A stretch of 64,000 nt of DNA from SZUA-229 sp041589455 (GCA_041589455.1 JBFHVQ010000004.1:1-64000), one strand, 5' to 3'. Positions 1 through 9,537 are shown, numbered from the stretch's first letter. Translations and numbers: made by a program. Notes: generated by a model from the letters alone, not told the origin.

Positions 1-768
1 AATCTGTTTAATGGGCGTCTGGCATTGAATGCAGGGTTCTCCGCCGCGTCCATATACAGAAAGTGTTTGTTGAAAATAACCGGGCTTACCATCTTCACGA
101 GTAAAGTCACGTAATGTGGTGCCACCTTGTTCAATAGAGTGTTGAAGTACCTGTTTGATTGCGGCAACCAGTAATTGGTATCGTTTTTGTGAAATTCGGT
201 GAGCAGAGGTTTTCGGGTTTATACCCGCAAGAAAAAGTGATTCACTGGCATAAATATTTCCAACACCTACAACCACCTGGCTATTCATAATAAATGTTTT
301 AATGGCCACTTTTCGAGATCGACTAAGCTGGTAGAGAATGTCGCTATTAAAGTCTTCTGTCAGGGGTTCTGGGCCTAGTGACTGTAGAAGTTCATGTGAT
401 AGCGGGTCTTTCTTAGTCCATAGTGCTGCGCCAAAGCGACGAGGGTCTCTGAGTCTTAGTAGTTTTTTATTGGCAAAAACAATATCCAGGTGGTCATGTT
501 TTTCAGCTGGAGTAGATTCGTCAAGAATTCTCAAACTGCCTGACATGCCCAGATGTAGAATTAGCGTGCCGACCTGGCATTGTATGAGTATATATTTTCC
601 ACGGCGATCGACGGATGTAATGAACTGGCCCGGTAACTGATTTTTTATAGCAGCAGGAATTGGCCAGCGTAATTTTTTCTGGCGAACCGTAACCGAGGTA
701 ACTTTCTGGTTAAGTATGTGAGGTTCGATGCCGCGGCGTGAGGTTTCAACTTCGGGTAATTCAGGCAT
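1..768 (-). CDS. mutM: Formamidopyrimidine-DNA glycosylase (partial, 3' end outside)
   Basis: Base-excision repair glycosylase/AP lyase that removes 8-oxoguanine and formamidopyrimidines. The protein begins MPELPEVET, placing the family's N-terminal proline nucleophile and the following glutamate at residues 2-3. The 256 codons seen run into the C-terminal zinc finger: its first cysteine pair, GEPCIQC, is visible about ten residues before the window edge, while the second pair and the stop lie outside. The start overlaps the end of the DUF4340 gene by 8 bases, so mutM is probably the last gene of the ABC-exporter operon. The identification is firm; whether the gene is complete cannot be judged. 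Confidence 0.96.
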   Translation of the reverse strand, partial: MPELPEVETSRRGIEPHILNQKVTSVTVRQKKLRWPIPAAIKNQLPGQFITSVDRRGKYILIQCQVGTLILHLGMSGSLRILDESTPAEKHDHLDIVFANKKLLRLRDPRRFGAALWTKKDPLSHELLQSLGPEPLTEDFNSDILYQLSRSRKVAIKTFIMNSQVVVGVGNIYASESLFLAGINPKTSAHRISQKRYQLLVAAIKQVLQHSIEQGGTTLRDFTREDGKPGYFQQTLSVYGRGGEPCIQCQTPIKQI

Positions 769-1588
769 GATCTGGGTCTAGCAGTTTTTGTTTAAGGGCC
801 GGGTCAAGATGGTATTCAATATTGAGGTCAGTTCGGATCAAAATTAACCAGTTATCATCTTCGGCAATGTGTAAGCTAATAGTTTCATCTTTAAAGCCAA
901 GTTTAATCTGTCCAATGATATTTCGAGTGGACTGTCTATGCACAGCATAAGCCTGTGCATGATTCCAGTGTTCTAATAAGGTGGCAATCTTTTCAGGATT
1001 AAGCTTCGAGCTTGTTGATTGCCATTGGCCATTATTTGTTTTAATCAAAGAGAAATCCGGCAACTCAATAGAAGTGAGTGATTTGTCTGAATCAATTAAT
1101 TTAAGATCAATTAAGCTAGTGGCATGGGCACTAACCAGTGGGTAGGTATCATCCAGTATTAAAAATAAATTATTATCATTAAGCAGGTAGCGTTTGCCAT
1201 TAACCGGATTGGACTTGCCGAAATGTATCTCCGTGTCATTAAATACAATGCTGGCTCTGGCAGGTTGTAGTCCGTATTCACTTAACTTAAGCTGACTGGC
1301 GTCATATTGTGTTTCAGAGCTCAACTGGCTAATATTCAAGAGCGTATTGATGCGAAATTGATGCGCTCTGATTTGATAGGGCGATTTCATTATCCATATA
1401 TTGTTTTTTTCAAGCAAAATAGGTTGGCCATCTGCGCGAGGGATTTTGATCGTATGTATATCATTCAGTGATAGTGATGTTAGCTTATAGGATTCAGGTA
1501 ACTGCTGCTCTTTGTTGATTAATAGAAAGATAAAAACAGCCAGTACAAGCAGTAAAAAAAGATTAACCAGGATTCTGCTATTTAACAT
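761..1588 (-). CDS. DUF4340 domain protein
   Basis: 275-residue protein with one N-terminal membrane anchor (about residues 5-24, rich in Leu, Val and Phe) followed by a soluble, presumably periplasmic region. The composition and layout match DUF4340 proteins, which usually sit beside GldG-type ABC-transporter subunits, as here. Its ATG overlaps the stop of the GldG-like gene as TAATG, a sign of translational coupling, and its own end overlaps mutM. The molecular role is unknown; by context it is an accessory envelope subunit of the exporter encoded upstream. The family call rests on context and general sequence character rather than a catalytic motif. Confidence 0.8.
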   Translation of the reverse strand: MLNSRILVNLFLLLVLAVFIFLLINKEQQLPESYKLTSLSLNDIHTIKIPRADGQPILLEKNNIWIMKSPYQIRAHQFRINTLLNISQLSSETQYDASQLKLSEYGLQPARASIVFNDTEIHFGKSNPVNGKRYLLNDNNLFLILDDTYPLVSAHATSLIDLKLIDSDKSLTSIELPDFSLIKTNNGQWQSTSSKLNPEKIATLLEHWNHAQAYAVHRQSTRNIIGQIKLGFKDETISLHIAEDDNWLILIRTDLNIEYHLDPALKQKLLDPDHA

Positions 1589-2952
1589 TATCGTTTGCGT
1601 CGCTTGTGCCAGATAAGTAGACCACTAGTAATAAAAACCAGTGGTAAAGCAAACAGGAAAACAGCACTGATAATAGCCGCGGCCTGAGTAGACAGCTTTA
1701 ACTCAAGGTCAGGTGCATCCTTCGGGCTAATATTGATTAGTTTATCGGCCTCGCTTAACCAGTTAAAAGACTTGCTTATAAAATCGAGGTTGCCGCCTTT
1801 TCCAAGATTCTGGTTGTTTAGGAAATCGCTGTCACCAATAATGACCACTCGTTGTGAACTTGCCAGATTATTGTTGTTGATCTGCCTTTGTTGCGCAATA
1901 CCAATAACATGTGGCCCAGGAATATCACTCTGTGGATCAAATTGAGCCGATGGGAATAGCTCGCCAGTTTCGCTCCAGCTGCTATCCGAGGTGATTAATA
2001 AATCAGACTGAATCCACGGTGAATCATTGCTTAAAGTCTGTAAGCCTGAAGCGCCGGTAAACAAGGTATAGTACTGCATTTTTTGTGTAATGGGATGCAG
2101 TCGGTATTCCAGTATGGGAACGATTGCAGGGTGTTTAAGCTGTAGCATATTGCGGACTTTTTCATTGTCATCAACAATCATGCCGGATAAAAATGAGATA
2201 TTTAATTCAGCGGCAACAGCGTTCATCGACTGATCAGTGTTGCTTTCGTGTAGCCAGAGTAAATTTCCGCCTTGCTGAATGTAATTCACGATGCTTCTGA
2301 TTTCGTTTTCATGCAGCGCATTATCTGCTGAAGAAATCACCAGTACGTCTCTTCCAGGGCTTAGCGTATGCTGGAGCAGATTAATGTGTCTGCTAATGAA
2401 ACCTTTCTGTGATAATTGTTGTGCCAGCAGGGCGTAGCCGCGAGGAGAGCTATCGGTAATGCTTATATCATTGTGCTGAGTCAGAAACAATAAGCTGGCT
2501 TGTTCCCCTCGATACAAGCGCAGCAGTGCATTGGTGATGCTTTCTTCGCTTAATGAATCGATGCGCTCCTGCTGCCCGTTGTATTCAATGATTGTCTGGC
2601 CATACTTTTCAATGTGGTCGGCTTTTGCCTGGGCAATATGCAGGTCCGGATTAATAACCTGAAAATTGAAGTTGCTGTTATTGTATTTATAACGGTTGAG
2701 GATTTCTGTGATTGCCTTAATTAATGTGGCATCGTCAGCCTGATAGCTGCGTATGCTTACCGGTTGATTTATTTCTGCTAGTAACTGAAGGGTATCCTGA
2801 CTGAGTGAATGACGGGCGCCGGCTGTCCAGTCGCTACGAATATTATATTCATTGCTGAGCCAGCCGGCGCTGAAAATGCACGACAGTAGTAGAATGACAT
2901 AGATGATGTGCTGTATACGGAAGTTAATGCGTGTTGCGCTGGTGACTTTCAT
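1588..2952 (-). CDS. GldG-like ABC exporter auxiliary protein
   Basis: 454 residues: a membrane helix near the N terminus (about 14-32), a large extracytoplasmic domain, and a C-terminal helix (about 425-447) followed by the basic tail HKRRKR. This matches the GldG / 'ABC-type uncharacterized transport' family, whose soluble part has a glutamine-amidotransferase-like fold (here the VLVISSADNALHENEI and GGNLLWLHE region). In Bacteroidetes GldG partners GldA and GldF; in proteobacteria the same trio is common and its substrate is unknown. It overlaps the permease gene by four bases upstream and the DUF4340 gene downstream, so all are likely made together. Confidence 0.85.
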   Translation of the reverse strand: MKVTSATRINFRIQHIIYVILLLSCIFSAGWLSNEYNIRSDWTAGARHSLSQDTLQLLAEINQPVSIRSYQADDATLIKAITEILNRYKYNNSNFNFQVINPDLHIAQAKADHIEKYGQTIIEYNGQQERIDSLSEESITNALLRLYRGEQASLLFLTQHNDISITDSSPRGYALLAQQLSQKGFISRHINLLQHTLSPGRDVLVISSADNALHENEIRSIVNYIQQGGNLLWLHESNTDQSMNAVAAELNISFLSGMIVDDNEKVRNMLQLKHPAIVPILEYRLHPITQKMQYYTLFTGASGLQTLSNDSPWIQSDLLITSDSSWSETGELFPSAQFDPQSDIPGPHVIGIAQQRQINNNNLASSQRVVIIGDSDFLNNQNLGKGGNLDFISKSFNWLSEADKLINISPKDAPDLELKLSTQAAAIISAVFLFALPLVFITSGLLIWHKRRKR

Positions 2953-3701
2953 TGTTGTAGCCTCTGCGCATCAAGCTGACGGATGCTAAGTAAAATAAAG
3001 CCAAGGCTAAATAATATAAAATAGGCAACATCAGCGGTGTTCACGATGCCACGAAGCATTTGTATGCTGTGGTGAGTGATCGATAGATAGTTGAAAAAAT
3101 TACTGTCTTCGCCACCGCTATTTCCCGCAATATTAATAATCCAGAACAGAATAAGCAGGCCATAGGTGCTAATCGCTGCAATGCCTGGTTGTCTGGTCAG
3201 ACTGGACATATAAAGACCCAGTGCAACAAAAGCTAACACATTAAGAAATACACCCAGTAACCCGGAAGCGAGTTTGCCGTAATCTAATGACGTGGCAAAG
3301 GACAGGGAAAGCGGCATCAGACTGCAGAGTAAAATAATAATCAGGAAAAATATCAGAGCGCCAAGGTATTTTCCCAGAATAATCTGGCTCATTGATACCG
3401 GCGAAGATAATAAAAGTTTCAGTGTGCCTGACTGACGTTCTTCGCTTAATAAACGCATGGTAATTAATGGGGTAACGATTAACAGCAGAAGTTTCAGGAA
3501 ATCCAGCAGTGGTGCAACCACCAGATCCGTTACACCTGGTGCATTTCGAATTTTTATCAGTTCTGCCTGGAGGCTGAAAAAAATGTCGATATTGGAAAGG
3601 AACTTCCAGCTTAATAATATCTGTACTATTGCCAGTATGATCCACGCGAGGGGTGAATAAAAGAGGCTGCGCAGTTCTCGAAGTGCAATATTAAAAATCA
3701 T
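2949..3701 (-). CDS. ABC-2 type permease (GldF-like)
   Basis: 250-residue integral membrane protein with about six hydrophobic segments, characteristic of ABC-2 exporter permeases. The segment TMRLLSEERQSGTLKLLLSSPVS (residues about 82-104) is the typical cytoplasmic coupling region of this family. It probably forms the membrane channel with the ATPase encoded just upstream, whose 3' end overlaps its start by 11 bases. It belongs to a tight leftward operon with the ATPase, GldG-like and DUF4340 genes. The exported substrate is not evident from sequence. Confidence 0.9.
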   Translation of the reverse strand: MIFNIALRELRSLFYSPLAWIILAIVQILLSWKFLSNIDIFFSLQAELIKIRNAPGVTDLVVAPLLDFLKLLLLIVTPLITMRLLSEERQSGTLKLLLSSPVSMSQIILGKYLGALIFFLIIILLCSLMPLSLSFATSLDYGKLASGLLGVFLNVLAFVALGLYMSSLTRQPGIAAISTYGLLILFWIINIAGNSGGEDSNFFNYLSITHHSIQMLRGIVNTADVAYFILFSLGFILLSIRQLDAQRLQQ

Positions 3702-4635
3702 CTGCCGCTCCTTCAGCTAGCCCTTGCTCGCCGCTGGTAAACTGCATAAAAAGCTGTTCCAGAGTATTTCTTTGAGGACTGATCTCAGATAGTTGCCAGC
3801 CATTTTCAACACATAGCTGACTGATCTCCGAGGTGTGTTGCAAAATATCTTCGCCATCCAGTAGATAATGTCCGGGTTCAATTTCGGTGACAGATGATAC
3901 AGAGTCAATGTTTTGTAAGTTCTGTAATTCTGGTGGGTGCTTAAGTCGCAGTCTGATTTGTGAGTTTTTTTGAAGCTGGTCCATATCGCTGTTAAAAACC
4001 GATTTACCCTGATAAATAATTTGTACCCGGTTACACACAGCCTGTACTTCAGGCAGGATATGGGTTGAAAGTATAATGCCGTGTTGTTTGCCGAGCTCAC
4101 AGATGAGTTTACGAATTTCCTGCATCTGTATCGGGTCCAGGCCAACGGTTGGTTCATCAAGAATAATCACTTTTGGTTGATGAATAATTGCCTGAGCTAT
4201 GCCGACACGTTGTTGATAACCCTTTGACAGATTGCTAATCAGGCGACGACTAAATTCACCCAGGCCACAACGTTGCTTGGCCTGTTCGCGAAGTGAGTGA
4301 ATTTCACTTTTGGGGATGCGTCTTAAACGAGCCGCATAGTCGAGGTATTCATCGACGGTTAGCTCCTCGTAGAGTGGCGGCTTGTCTGGCAGGTAGCCAA
4401 TATGGCGACGTGCTTCATTGGGTTGTTCCAGTAAATCGAAGCCATTGATAATGATTTCACCGGCACTCGGTGCCAGTGTGCCACTCAGCATTTGCATACA
4501 GCTGGATTTGCCAGCGCCATTGGGGCCCAGTAAGCCGAGTATATCGCCCTGCTGTAAATCAATAGACAGGTCGTTTACCGCGTGGGTGTCGGCATAATAG
4601 CGATGCAGGTTTGAGGCATTTATCAGTTGTGGCAT
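3691..4635 (-). CDS. ABC exporter ATP-binding protein (GldA-like)
   Basis: 314-residue nucleotide-binding subunit. Walker A is GPNGAGKSS (about residues 37-45), the ABC signature is LSKGYQQRVG, and Walker B is VIILDEPTVGLDP followed by the switch histidine in STHILPEV. After the roughly 220-residue ATPase core there is a C-terminal extension of the kind found in drug and gliding-type exporters. It is the first gene of the leftward exporter operon; the promoter should lie in the 117-base divergent gap before the hydantoinase gene. Function as energy supplier of an ABC-2 exporter is firm; the substrate is unknown. Confidence 0.93.
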   Translation of the reverse strand: MPQLINASNLHRYYADTHAVNDLSIDLQQGDILGLLGPNGAGKSSCMQMLSGTLAPSAGEIIINGFDLLEQPNEARRHIGYLPDKPPLYEELTVDEYLDYAARLRRIPKSEIHSLREQAKQRCGLGEFSRRLISNLSKGYQQRVGIAQAIIHQPKVIILDEPTVGLDPIQMQEIRKLICELGKQHGIILSTHILPEVQAVCNRVQIIYQGKSVFNSDMDQLQKNSQIRLRLKHPPELQNLQNIDSVSSVTEIEPGHYLLDGEDILQHTSEISQLCVENGWQLSEISPQRNTLEQLFMQFTSGEQGLAEGAADDF

Positions 4636-4752
4636 GGAGCAAAATAGTATCAGGAAAATAGGTGCTTACAACCACTGAAAGAAAAGTTTGCAGGATATTT
4701 TCACAGTGCGCCTGGCATTGGGTATGATTGAGCATTCTACAATAAGATTTCC

Positions 4753-6786
4753 ATGCAGTTTGATATGAGCAAAATACATTGGCTTGGTGTTGATACCGGC
4801 GGTACATTTACTGACTTTGTTTACTTTGATGGTCAGTCGGTTCGGGTGCACAAAGTGCTATCGACCCCGAGTTCCCCTGAGCGAGCGATTCTTCAGGGTA
4901 TTCAGGAGATGCGGCTGGACACTCAGAATTTACACCTTGTCCATGGCTCGACGGTTGCGACCAATGCTGTGCTGGAAGCGAAAGGTGTTAAAACAGTTTA
5001 TATCACTAATCAGGGGTTTACGGATGTGCTGAGTATTGGTCGCCAGGCCAGGCAGCAGTTGTATAACCTGTCGCCGGTTCCGAGGCCTGAGCTTATCCAG
5101 CCAGAGCATTGCCTGTCGTTAAATGTCCGTGTCAATGCTCAGGGTAAAGAATTGAGTACGCTGCATGACGCGCAGCTTGAGCAATTGCTGGCGCAGCTGC
5201 AGCAGATATCGCCGAGCTCTGTAGCAGTAAATTTTTTATTTTCTTTTTTAAATTCACAGCATGAGCAACAGCTTAAGACGTTTTTAAAGAAAAAATTGCC
5301 AGAGCTTTTTATTAGCTGCTCCAGTGATGTGCTGGCGGAATACCGTGAATATGAACGAGGCATGGCCACCGCATTAAATGCCTATGTTGGGCCATTGATG
5401 CAAGGTTATTTAAATCGTCTGGGTAAGGCCTTACAGTCATTCGTAGAACACCAGCAACAGGCGGCTGTGCTGTCAGTAATGCAAAGTAGTGGTGGAACCA
5501 TTAGTGCAGAGCAGGCAGGGCAGCATGCGGTTAGTCTGTTACTGTCAGGCCCTGCTGGTGGTTTAAAGGGTGCGCAGTATATTGCTTCGTTAAGTGGACA
5601 ACAGCAGCTGATGAGTTTTGATATGGGAGGCACCTCAACCGATGTGGCGCTCATGGATGGCAATATCCGCCTGACTTCTGAAGGTATGATTGGTGACTAT
5701 CCGGTGGCAGTTCCCATGGTGGATATGCATACCATTGGTGCTGGCGGTGGTTCAATCGCCTTTGTAGATTCTGGTGGTTTATTAAATGTCGGGCCAAAAT
5801 CAGCCGGCGCCAGTCCGGGGCCAGCCTGTTACGGCGCGGGTGGTAAAGATGCGACGGTGACGGATGCTAATCTTATTCTTGGTCGATTACGTTCGGATGG
5901 CTTTCTGGGTAAAGGCATGTCGCTGGATATAGCTGCCGCTCAACAGGCGATGCAGTCGATTGCCGATACCCTGCAACTGACACTGGAGCAGGCGGCTGAA
6001 GGTGTTATTCGTATTGCTAATGAGCATATGGCGAGAGCGTTGAGAACCATTTCAGTCCAACGGGGATTTGACCCGCAGAATTTTACCCTGATTAGCTTTG
6101 GTGGAGCTGGTGGCTTGCATGTGTGTGCGCTGGCCGATGCATTGTCAATGAAGCGCGCACTGGTGCCAGTTTATGGGGGGGTTTTATCTGCGCTGGGGAT
6201 GCTGGTTTCACCGCCAGGTCGTGAACTTTCGGTATCGGCGATACAGTTGCTGTCTTCACTGGAAATAGACGGACTGTCACAAATGTTTGCCGAGCTTGAA
6301 GTGAAGGGTGTCGCAGAAATGCAGGCAGAACTGGCAGGTGACTTACCGCGCTTGCAGCGGTCACTGGATTTGCGTTATCAGGGGCAGAGTTTTACCCTGA
6401 ATATTGCTATTAATGATGGAGAAGAGATAACTATTCAGTCATTGCAGCAACAGTTTCATCAGCTTCACCGCCAAACGTATGGGCACGAATTACAGCTGCC
6501 GGTAGAGCTGGTCAATATTCGATTAAGTCTACGAGGAATGGCGTCGCCATTTTCTTTACCTGAGGTGCAATCTCAAAACGTCGAGATGAATTCAGCGTCT
6601 AGCATTGAATGTTATGGTTATCCTGAAGGTGTGCAGTTGTATCAACGTGAACAATTACAGGCGGGACAGTTAATTGAGGGGCCGGCACTGGTGTTGGAGA
6701 AAGTATCTACTACTTTAATCGATCGTAACTGGAACTGTCGAGTGGATGCGGTTGGGAACTTACAGCTGACGCGTGAGGCGGATTAG
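4753..6786 (+). CDS. Hydantoinase/oxoprolinase A-subunit family protein
   Basis: 677-residue protein of the HyuA family, ATP-dependent ring-opening enzymes acting on hydantoins, 5-oxoproline or, in acetone/acetophenone carboxylases, ketones. The actin-like ATP-binding signatures are plain: GVDTGGTFTDF near the N terminus and FDMGGTSTDVAL near residue 292, with GAGGGSIA following. HyuA normally pairs with a HyuB subunit, but no hyuB lies on either side, so this is a stand-alone copy and its substrate is uncertain. The start used is the first ATG; the ATG four codons later (MSKIHWLGVD) is equally plausible because neither has a strong ribosome-binding site. It converges with the EAL-HDOD gene, overlapping it by four bases. 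Confidence 0.88.
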   Translation: MQFDMSKIHWLGVDTGGTFTDFVYFDGQSVRVHKVLSTPSSPERAILQGIQEMRLDTQNLHLVHGSTVATNAVLEAKGVKTVYITNQGFTDVLSIGRQARQQLYNLSPVPRPELIQPEHCLSLNVRVNAQGKELSTLHDAQLEQLLAQLQQISPSSVAVNFLFSFLNSQHEQQLKTFLKKKLPELFISCSSDVLAEYREYERGMATALNAYVGPLMQGYLNRLGKALQSFVEHQQQAAVLSVMQSSGGTISAEQAGQHAVSLLLSGPAGGLKGAQYIASLSGQQQLMSFDMGGTSTDVALMDGNIRLTSEGMIGDYPVAVPMVDMHTIGAGGGSIAFVDSGGLLNVGPKSAGASPGPACYGAGGKDATVTDANLILGRLRSDGFLGKGMSLDIAAAQQAMQSIADTLQLTLEQAAEGVIRIANEHMARALRTISVQRGFDPQNFTLISFGGAGGLHVCALADALSMKRALVPVYGGVLSALGMLVSPPGRELSVSAIQLLSSLEIDGLSQMFAELEVKGVAEMQAELAGDLPRLQRSLDLRYQGQSFTLNIAINDGEEITIQSLQQQFHQLHRQTYGHELQLPVELVNIRLSLRGMASPFSLPEVQSQNVEMNSASSIECYGYPEGVQLYQREQLQAGQLIEGPALVLEKVSTTLIDRNWNCRVDAVGNLQLTREAD

Positions 6787-7988
6787 CGAATTGACTGGGT
6801 GACGCCTTCTGCCCATTGATCTGCCTGTAGATACAGATTTGAAAGCTCGGCTTTGCTGATGCCCTTGATATTCACCTGATCGGCAGCGGAAGTCTCAAGC
6901 AGCTTACTGCACTTTACTAATACGCCAATATTGCCTTTGTGTTCGAGAATGCCGCGCTTGACACTGTCAGCCAGGGGTAAGGGTTCTATCAGGGTTTCGA
7001 TGGGGCGTTCCATTAAAATATCCAGCGCCGAAAACATGCCCGCGGTAAAGAACTGATCTTCATCTTTCAGTTTAAATCGTAGAGCGATAAGTTCACATAC
7101 CTTGGCGCGAACCATGCCAAGTTTAATCAGAGATGCTGGCTGGTCGCCGACACTGCTAAGTGCTAGCAGTGAGGCCCAGCTAATCAGTTTTTTTCTTCCC
7201 AGAAATACCACGGCGCGTTTTATGGAATCGACATCGGTCGTCAGGTTAAAGAAAGCGGAATTAATTAGCTTAAGTAACTTGTAACTAAGGGTCAGGTCTG
7301 AGCTGATAACGTCTTCGACTTCATTAATTTCTGACTTACTGTTATGCAGAGTGGATAGCAGCTGCATAATAGAGAGTTTGTTGCTCTCCAGTGTTTTGCC
7401 TTTGATAATGCGTGGTCGGCTTAGGAAGTATCCCTGGAAGTAGTCGAAGCCCATGTCCGCATAAGTATCGTATTCGTCAAGAGATTCAACCTTGTCAGCA
7501 AGAAATTTTACATTGAACTTTTTTAGTCCTTTGAGTCTTGCGGCCATTGTTTCTTTGGAATGTTCGCGAATATTGAGTTTATAAATATCGGTTAACTTAA
7601 TGATCGTATTGAAATCAGGAATATCCCTGAGGTCTTCCACAGCAAGTGTAAAACCGGCCTGTTTCAGGTTTTTAAGCGCCTTAATGGTTGATGGGTTAAC
7701 GGAAATATCCGCATGAATGTCGAGTATCACGCGTTCAGCTGGTATGGGAAGCGCGTCTTCCTCAATCAAAAATCGCTCAGAAAGGTTAATGCAGGCGAGG
7801 GCATTGCCTACCAGGTTGTCCAGGCCCATATCCAGAAAAGTATTGATGACGACTTGCGAAGTTGCGCTATCCTGGCTTTGTATATCACCAGCGGTATTTT
7901 TTTTGCCGGTTCTAAAGAGCATTTCGTAGGCGTAGATACCCAGCTGTTTATTATAGATGGGCTGGCGGCCGACGAAAATATCCTTCAT
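6783..7988 (-). CDS. EAL-HDOD signalling protein (copy 1)
   Basis: 401-residue cytoplasmic regulator of the YuxH/CdgJ type: an EAL-like domain (about residues 1-195) joined to an HDOD domain (about 200-390). The N terminus FVGRQPIYNKQLGIYAYEML is typical of this family. The catalytic motifs are worn: the EAL triplet reads EML, and the usual DDFG stretch reads VEDLRD, so cyclic-di-GMP hydrolysis is unlikely and a scaffold or sensing role is more probable. It lies 47 bases downstream of a paralogue in the same direction, indicating tandem duplication. Relatives affect motility and surface behaviour in gammaproteobacteria; that role here is inference. Confidence 0.87.
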   Translation of the reverse strand: MKDIFVGRQPIYNKQLGIYAYEMLFRTGKKNTAGDIQSQDSATSQVVINTFLDMGLDNLVGNALACINLSERFLIEEDALPIPAERVILDIHADISVNPSTIKALKNLKQAGFTLAVEDLRDIPDFNTIIKLTDIYKLNIREHSKETMAARLKGLKKFNVKFLADKVESLDEYDTYADMGFDYFQGYFLSRPRIIKGKTLESNKLSIMQLLSTLHNSKSEINEVEDVISSDLTLSYKLLKLINSAFFNLTTDVDSIKRAVVFLGRKKLISWASLLALSSVGDQPASLIKLGMVRAKVCELIALRFKLKDEDQFFTAGMFSALDILMERPIETLIEPLPLADSVKRGILEHKGNIGVLVKCSKLLETSAADQVNIKGISKAELSNLYLQADQWAEGVTQSIR

Positions 7989-8035
7989 GTATTTGTGTGC
8001 TCGTTTGTTATCAGAAATTAAGGTTGAGTCTAATA

Positions 8036-9235
8036 CTAAATGCTGCTCAGTACATCCTCTGCCCAGTTAATTGCCTCGATATTAATATCTGACAAGTCAT
8101 CCGGGCTTAAATTGGCAAAGCGAATATTCACCCAGTCACCCTGCTCTTGTGCTAGTGCGCAGTTTAATGCATCGCCGAGTTCACCTTCGCGGTTGAGTAG
8201 TGCGGCGATGACGTTATCGGCGAGCGGCAATGGGGAGATGAGCTCTTCCAAGCTGCGATCCATTAATAGATCGAGTGATGAGAACATGCCAACGGTAAAG
8301 AAAATATCTGCCTGCTTGAGGCTGGCCTTTTCAGCCATGAGTTCACAGCTACGAGCGCGAATCATTGAAATGCGTACTTGCTCTATTGGTTTATTATCCA
8401 TGCCGCTGAGTGCCATCATCGAGGCCCATGTGCAGAGTTGTTTGCGACCAAGCATAACCGTTGCATGTTGGATTGATTCAATTTTTGTGGAGCGAGAGAA
8501 GAAAGCTGAATTCATTAATTGCAGCAGTTTATAGCTCAGTGCGACATCTTTAGTGATGATGTCGACAATGGTGTCGGTATCGGTTTCCGGGTTGTGTAAG
8601 GTCGAAAGTAGATTGATTACACTCATCTGGTTGGAGTCGAGCGATTCGCCGCTCACTATACGAGGCCGGTTGAGGAAATAGCCCTGAATATAGTCGACCC
8701 CTACATCTCTGCAGGTTTCATATTCCTCGTGGGTTTTGACATGATCCGCGAGGATAATGGGATGAAGCTTTTTCAGGATCTTAAGATGGGCGCGAATTTC
8801 AGCGGCTTTCAGGTTTTCGATATTGATGTCGATAACGCTTGCCAGGCTGGCCAGAGGTTGTAATTGGGGGTGTTGTAAGTAGTTATCCAGCGCCAGCTTG
8901 AAGCCCAGGCTGGCAAGGCGCTTTACCCCGGTAATCACCTCGGAGGTGACATTGATGTAGTCTGGTATTTTTAAAATGACGCGGTCAGTGGGTAGGGGGA
9001 GTTCGTAATCGCTCTGTAAAAAGTGTTCTGTGAGTGTGAGAAAGGCGATTTTATCCCTGACGAGCTTATCTATACCTATTTCCATAAAGGCGTTAATAAT
9101 GACTTGTGATGTAGCCTTGTCGGCAGCAAAAGATTCGTTTTCATCTGCCTCGGTACCATGAGGCATGAGCTCATAGGCATATACATCGAGGTCTCGAGTG
9201 TAGATGGGTTGGCGCCCTACAAAAATCTCGGCCAT
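8036..9235 (-). CDS. EAL-HDOD signalling protein (copy 2)
   Basis: 399-residue paralogue of the neighbouring gene with the same layout: degenerate EAL domain (starting MAEIFVGRQPIYTRDLDVYA, with ELM in place of EAL) then an HDOD domain from about residue 200 (DIITKDVALSYKLLQLMNSA). The DDFG position reads LDNYLQ, so phosphodiesterase activity is doubtful. The pair are clearly homologous over their full length but diverged, so the duplication is not recent. This copy is upstream and probably carries the promoter, in the 90 AT-rich bases between its start and the L33 terminator. Confidence 0.87.
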   Translation of the reverse strand: MAEIFVGRQPIYTRDLDVYAYELMPHGTEADENESFAADKATSQVIINAFMEIGIDKLVRDKIAFLTLTEHFLQSDYELPLPTDRVILKIPDYINVTSEVITGVKRLASLGFKLALDNYLQHPQLQPLASLASVIDINIENLKAAEIRAHLKILKKLHPIILADHVKTHEEYETCRDVGVDYIQGYFLNRPRIVSGESLDSNQMSVINLLSTLHNPETDTDTIVDIITKDVALSYKLLQLMNSAFFSRSTKIESIQHATVMLGRKQLCTWASMMALSGMDNKPIEQVRISMIRARSCELMAEKASLKQADIFFTVGMFSSLDLLMDRSLEELISPLPLADNVIAALLNREGELGDALNCALAQEQGDWVNIRFANLSPDDLSDINIEAINWAEDVLSSI

Positions 9236-9327
9236 TAGTTATCCATTTTTTATAATCTGCGGTTGATTTGTAAGTTATTAATATAGTTTATCTGAAATCA
9301 GTTTATAGTAGAGTTTTTTTCAGGCAT

Positions 9328-9356
9328 AAAAAAACCCGCGTGAGGCGGGTTTTTCT
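9328..9356 (-). terminator. Intrinsic terminator after rpmG
   Basis: AAAAACCCGC-GTGA-GCGGGTTTTT hairpin with an A-run on one side and a T-run on the other, 15 bases downstream of the rpmG stop. Read leftward it ends the rpmB-rpmG transcript; the U-tract of seven is on that strand. Confidence 0.9.
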
Positions 9357-9370
9357 GAGCTGCAAGAAGC

Positions 9371-9526
9371 TTACTTGATTTTAGCTTCTTTGTAGATCAC
9401 ATACTTGCGAATGGTAGGATCAAACTTCTTGATCTCCATTTTTTCAGGCATGTTTTTCTTGTTCTTGTCTGTGGTGTAGAAGTGACCTGTACCCGCAGAT
9501 GAAACCAGTCTGATTTTTTCACGCAT
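9371..9526 (-). CDS. rpmG: 50S ribosomal protein L33
   Basis: 51-residue basic protein starting MREKIRLVSSAGTGHFYTT and ending YVIYKEAKIK. The length and sequence are those of bacterial L33, a small protein of the large ribosomal subunit near the E site. It is the cysteine-free form: the paired CxxC zinc motifs of zinc-type L33 are absent, so this copy is zinc-independent. It follows rpmB by 11 bases and is preceded by a good ribosome-binding site (AAGGAGCCGAAC), so the two are one transcript ending at the hairpin just downstream. Confidence 0.97.
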   Translation of the reverse strand: MREKIRLVSSAGTGHFYTTDKNKKNMPEKMEIKKFDPTIRKYVIYKEAKIK

Positions 9527-9537
9527 TGTTCGGCTCC

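Noticed and set aside
3241..3645. 134-codon minus-strand frame within the ABC permease gene.
   Set aside because: It is another frame of the same strand; the permease frame carries the membrane helices and conserved coupling segment.
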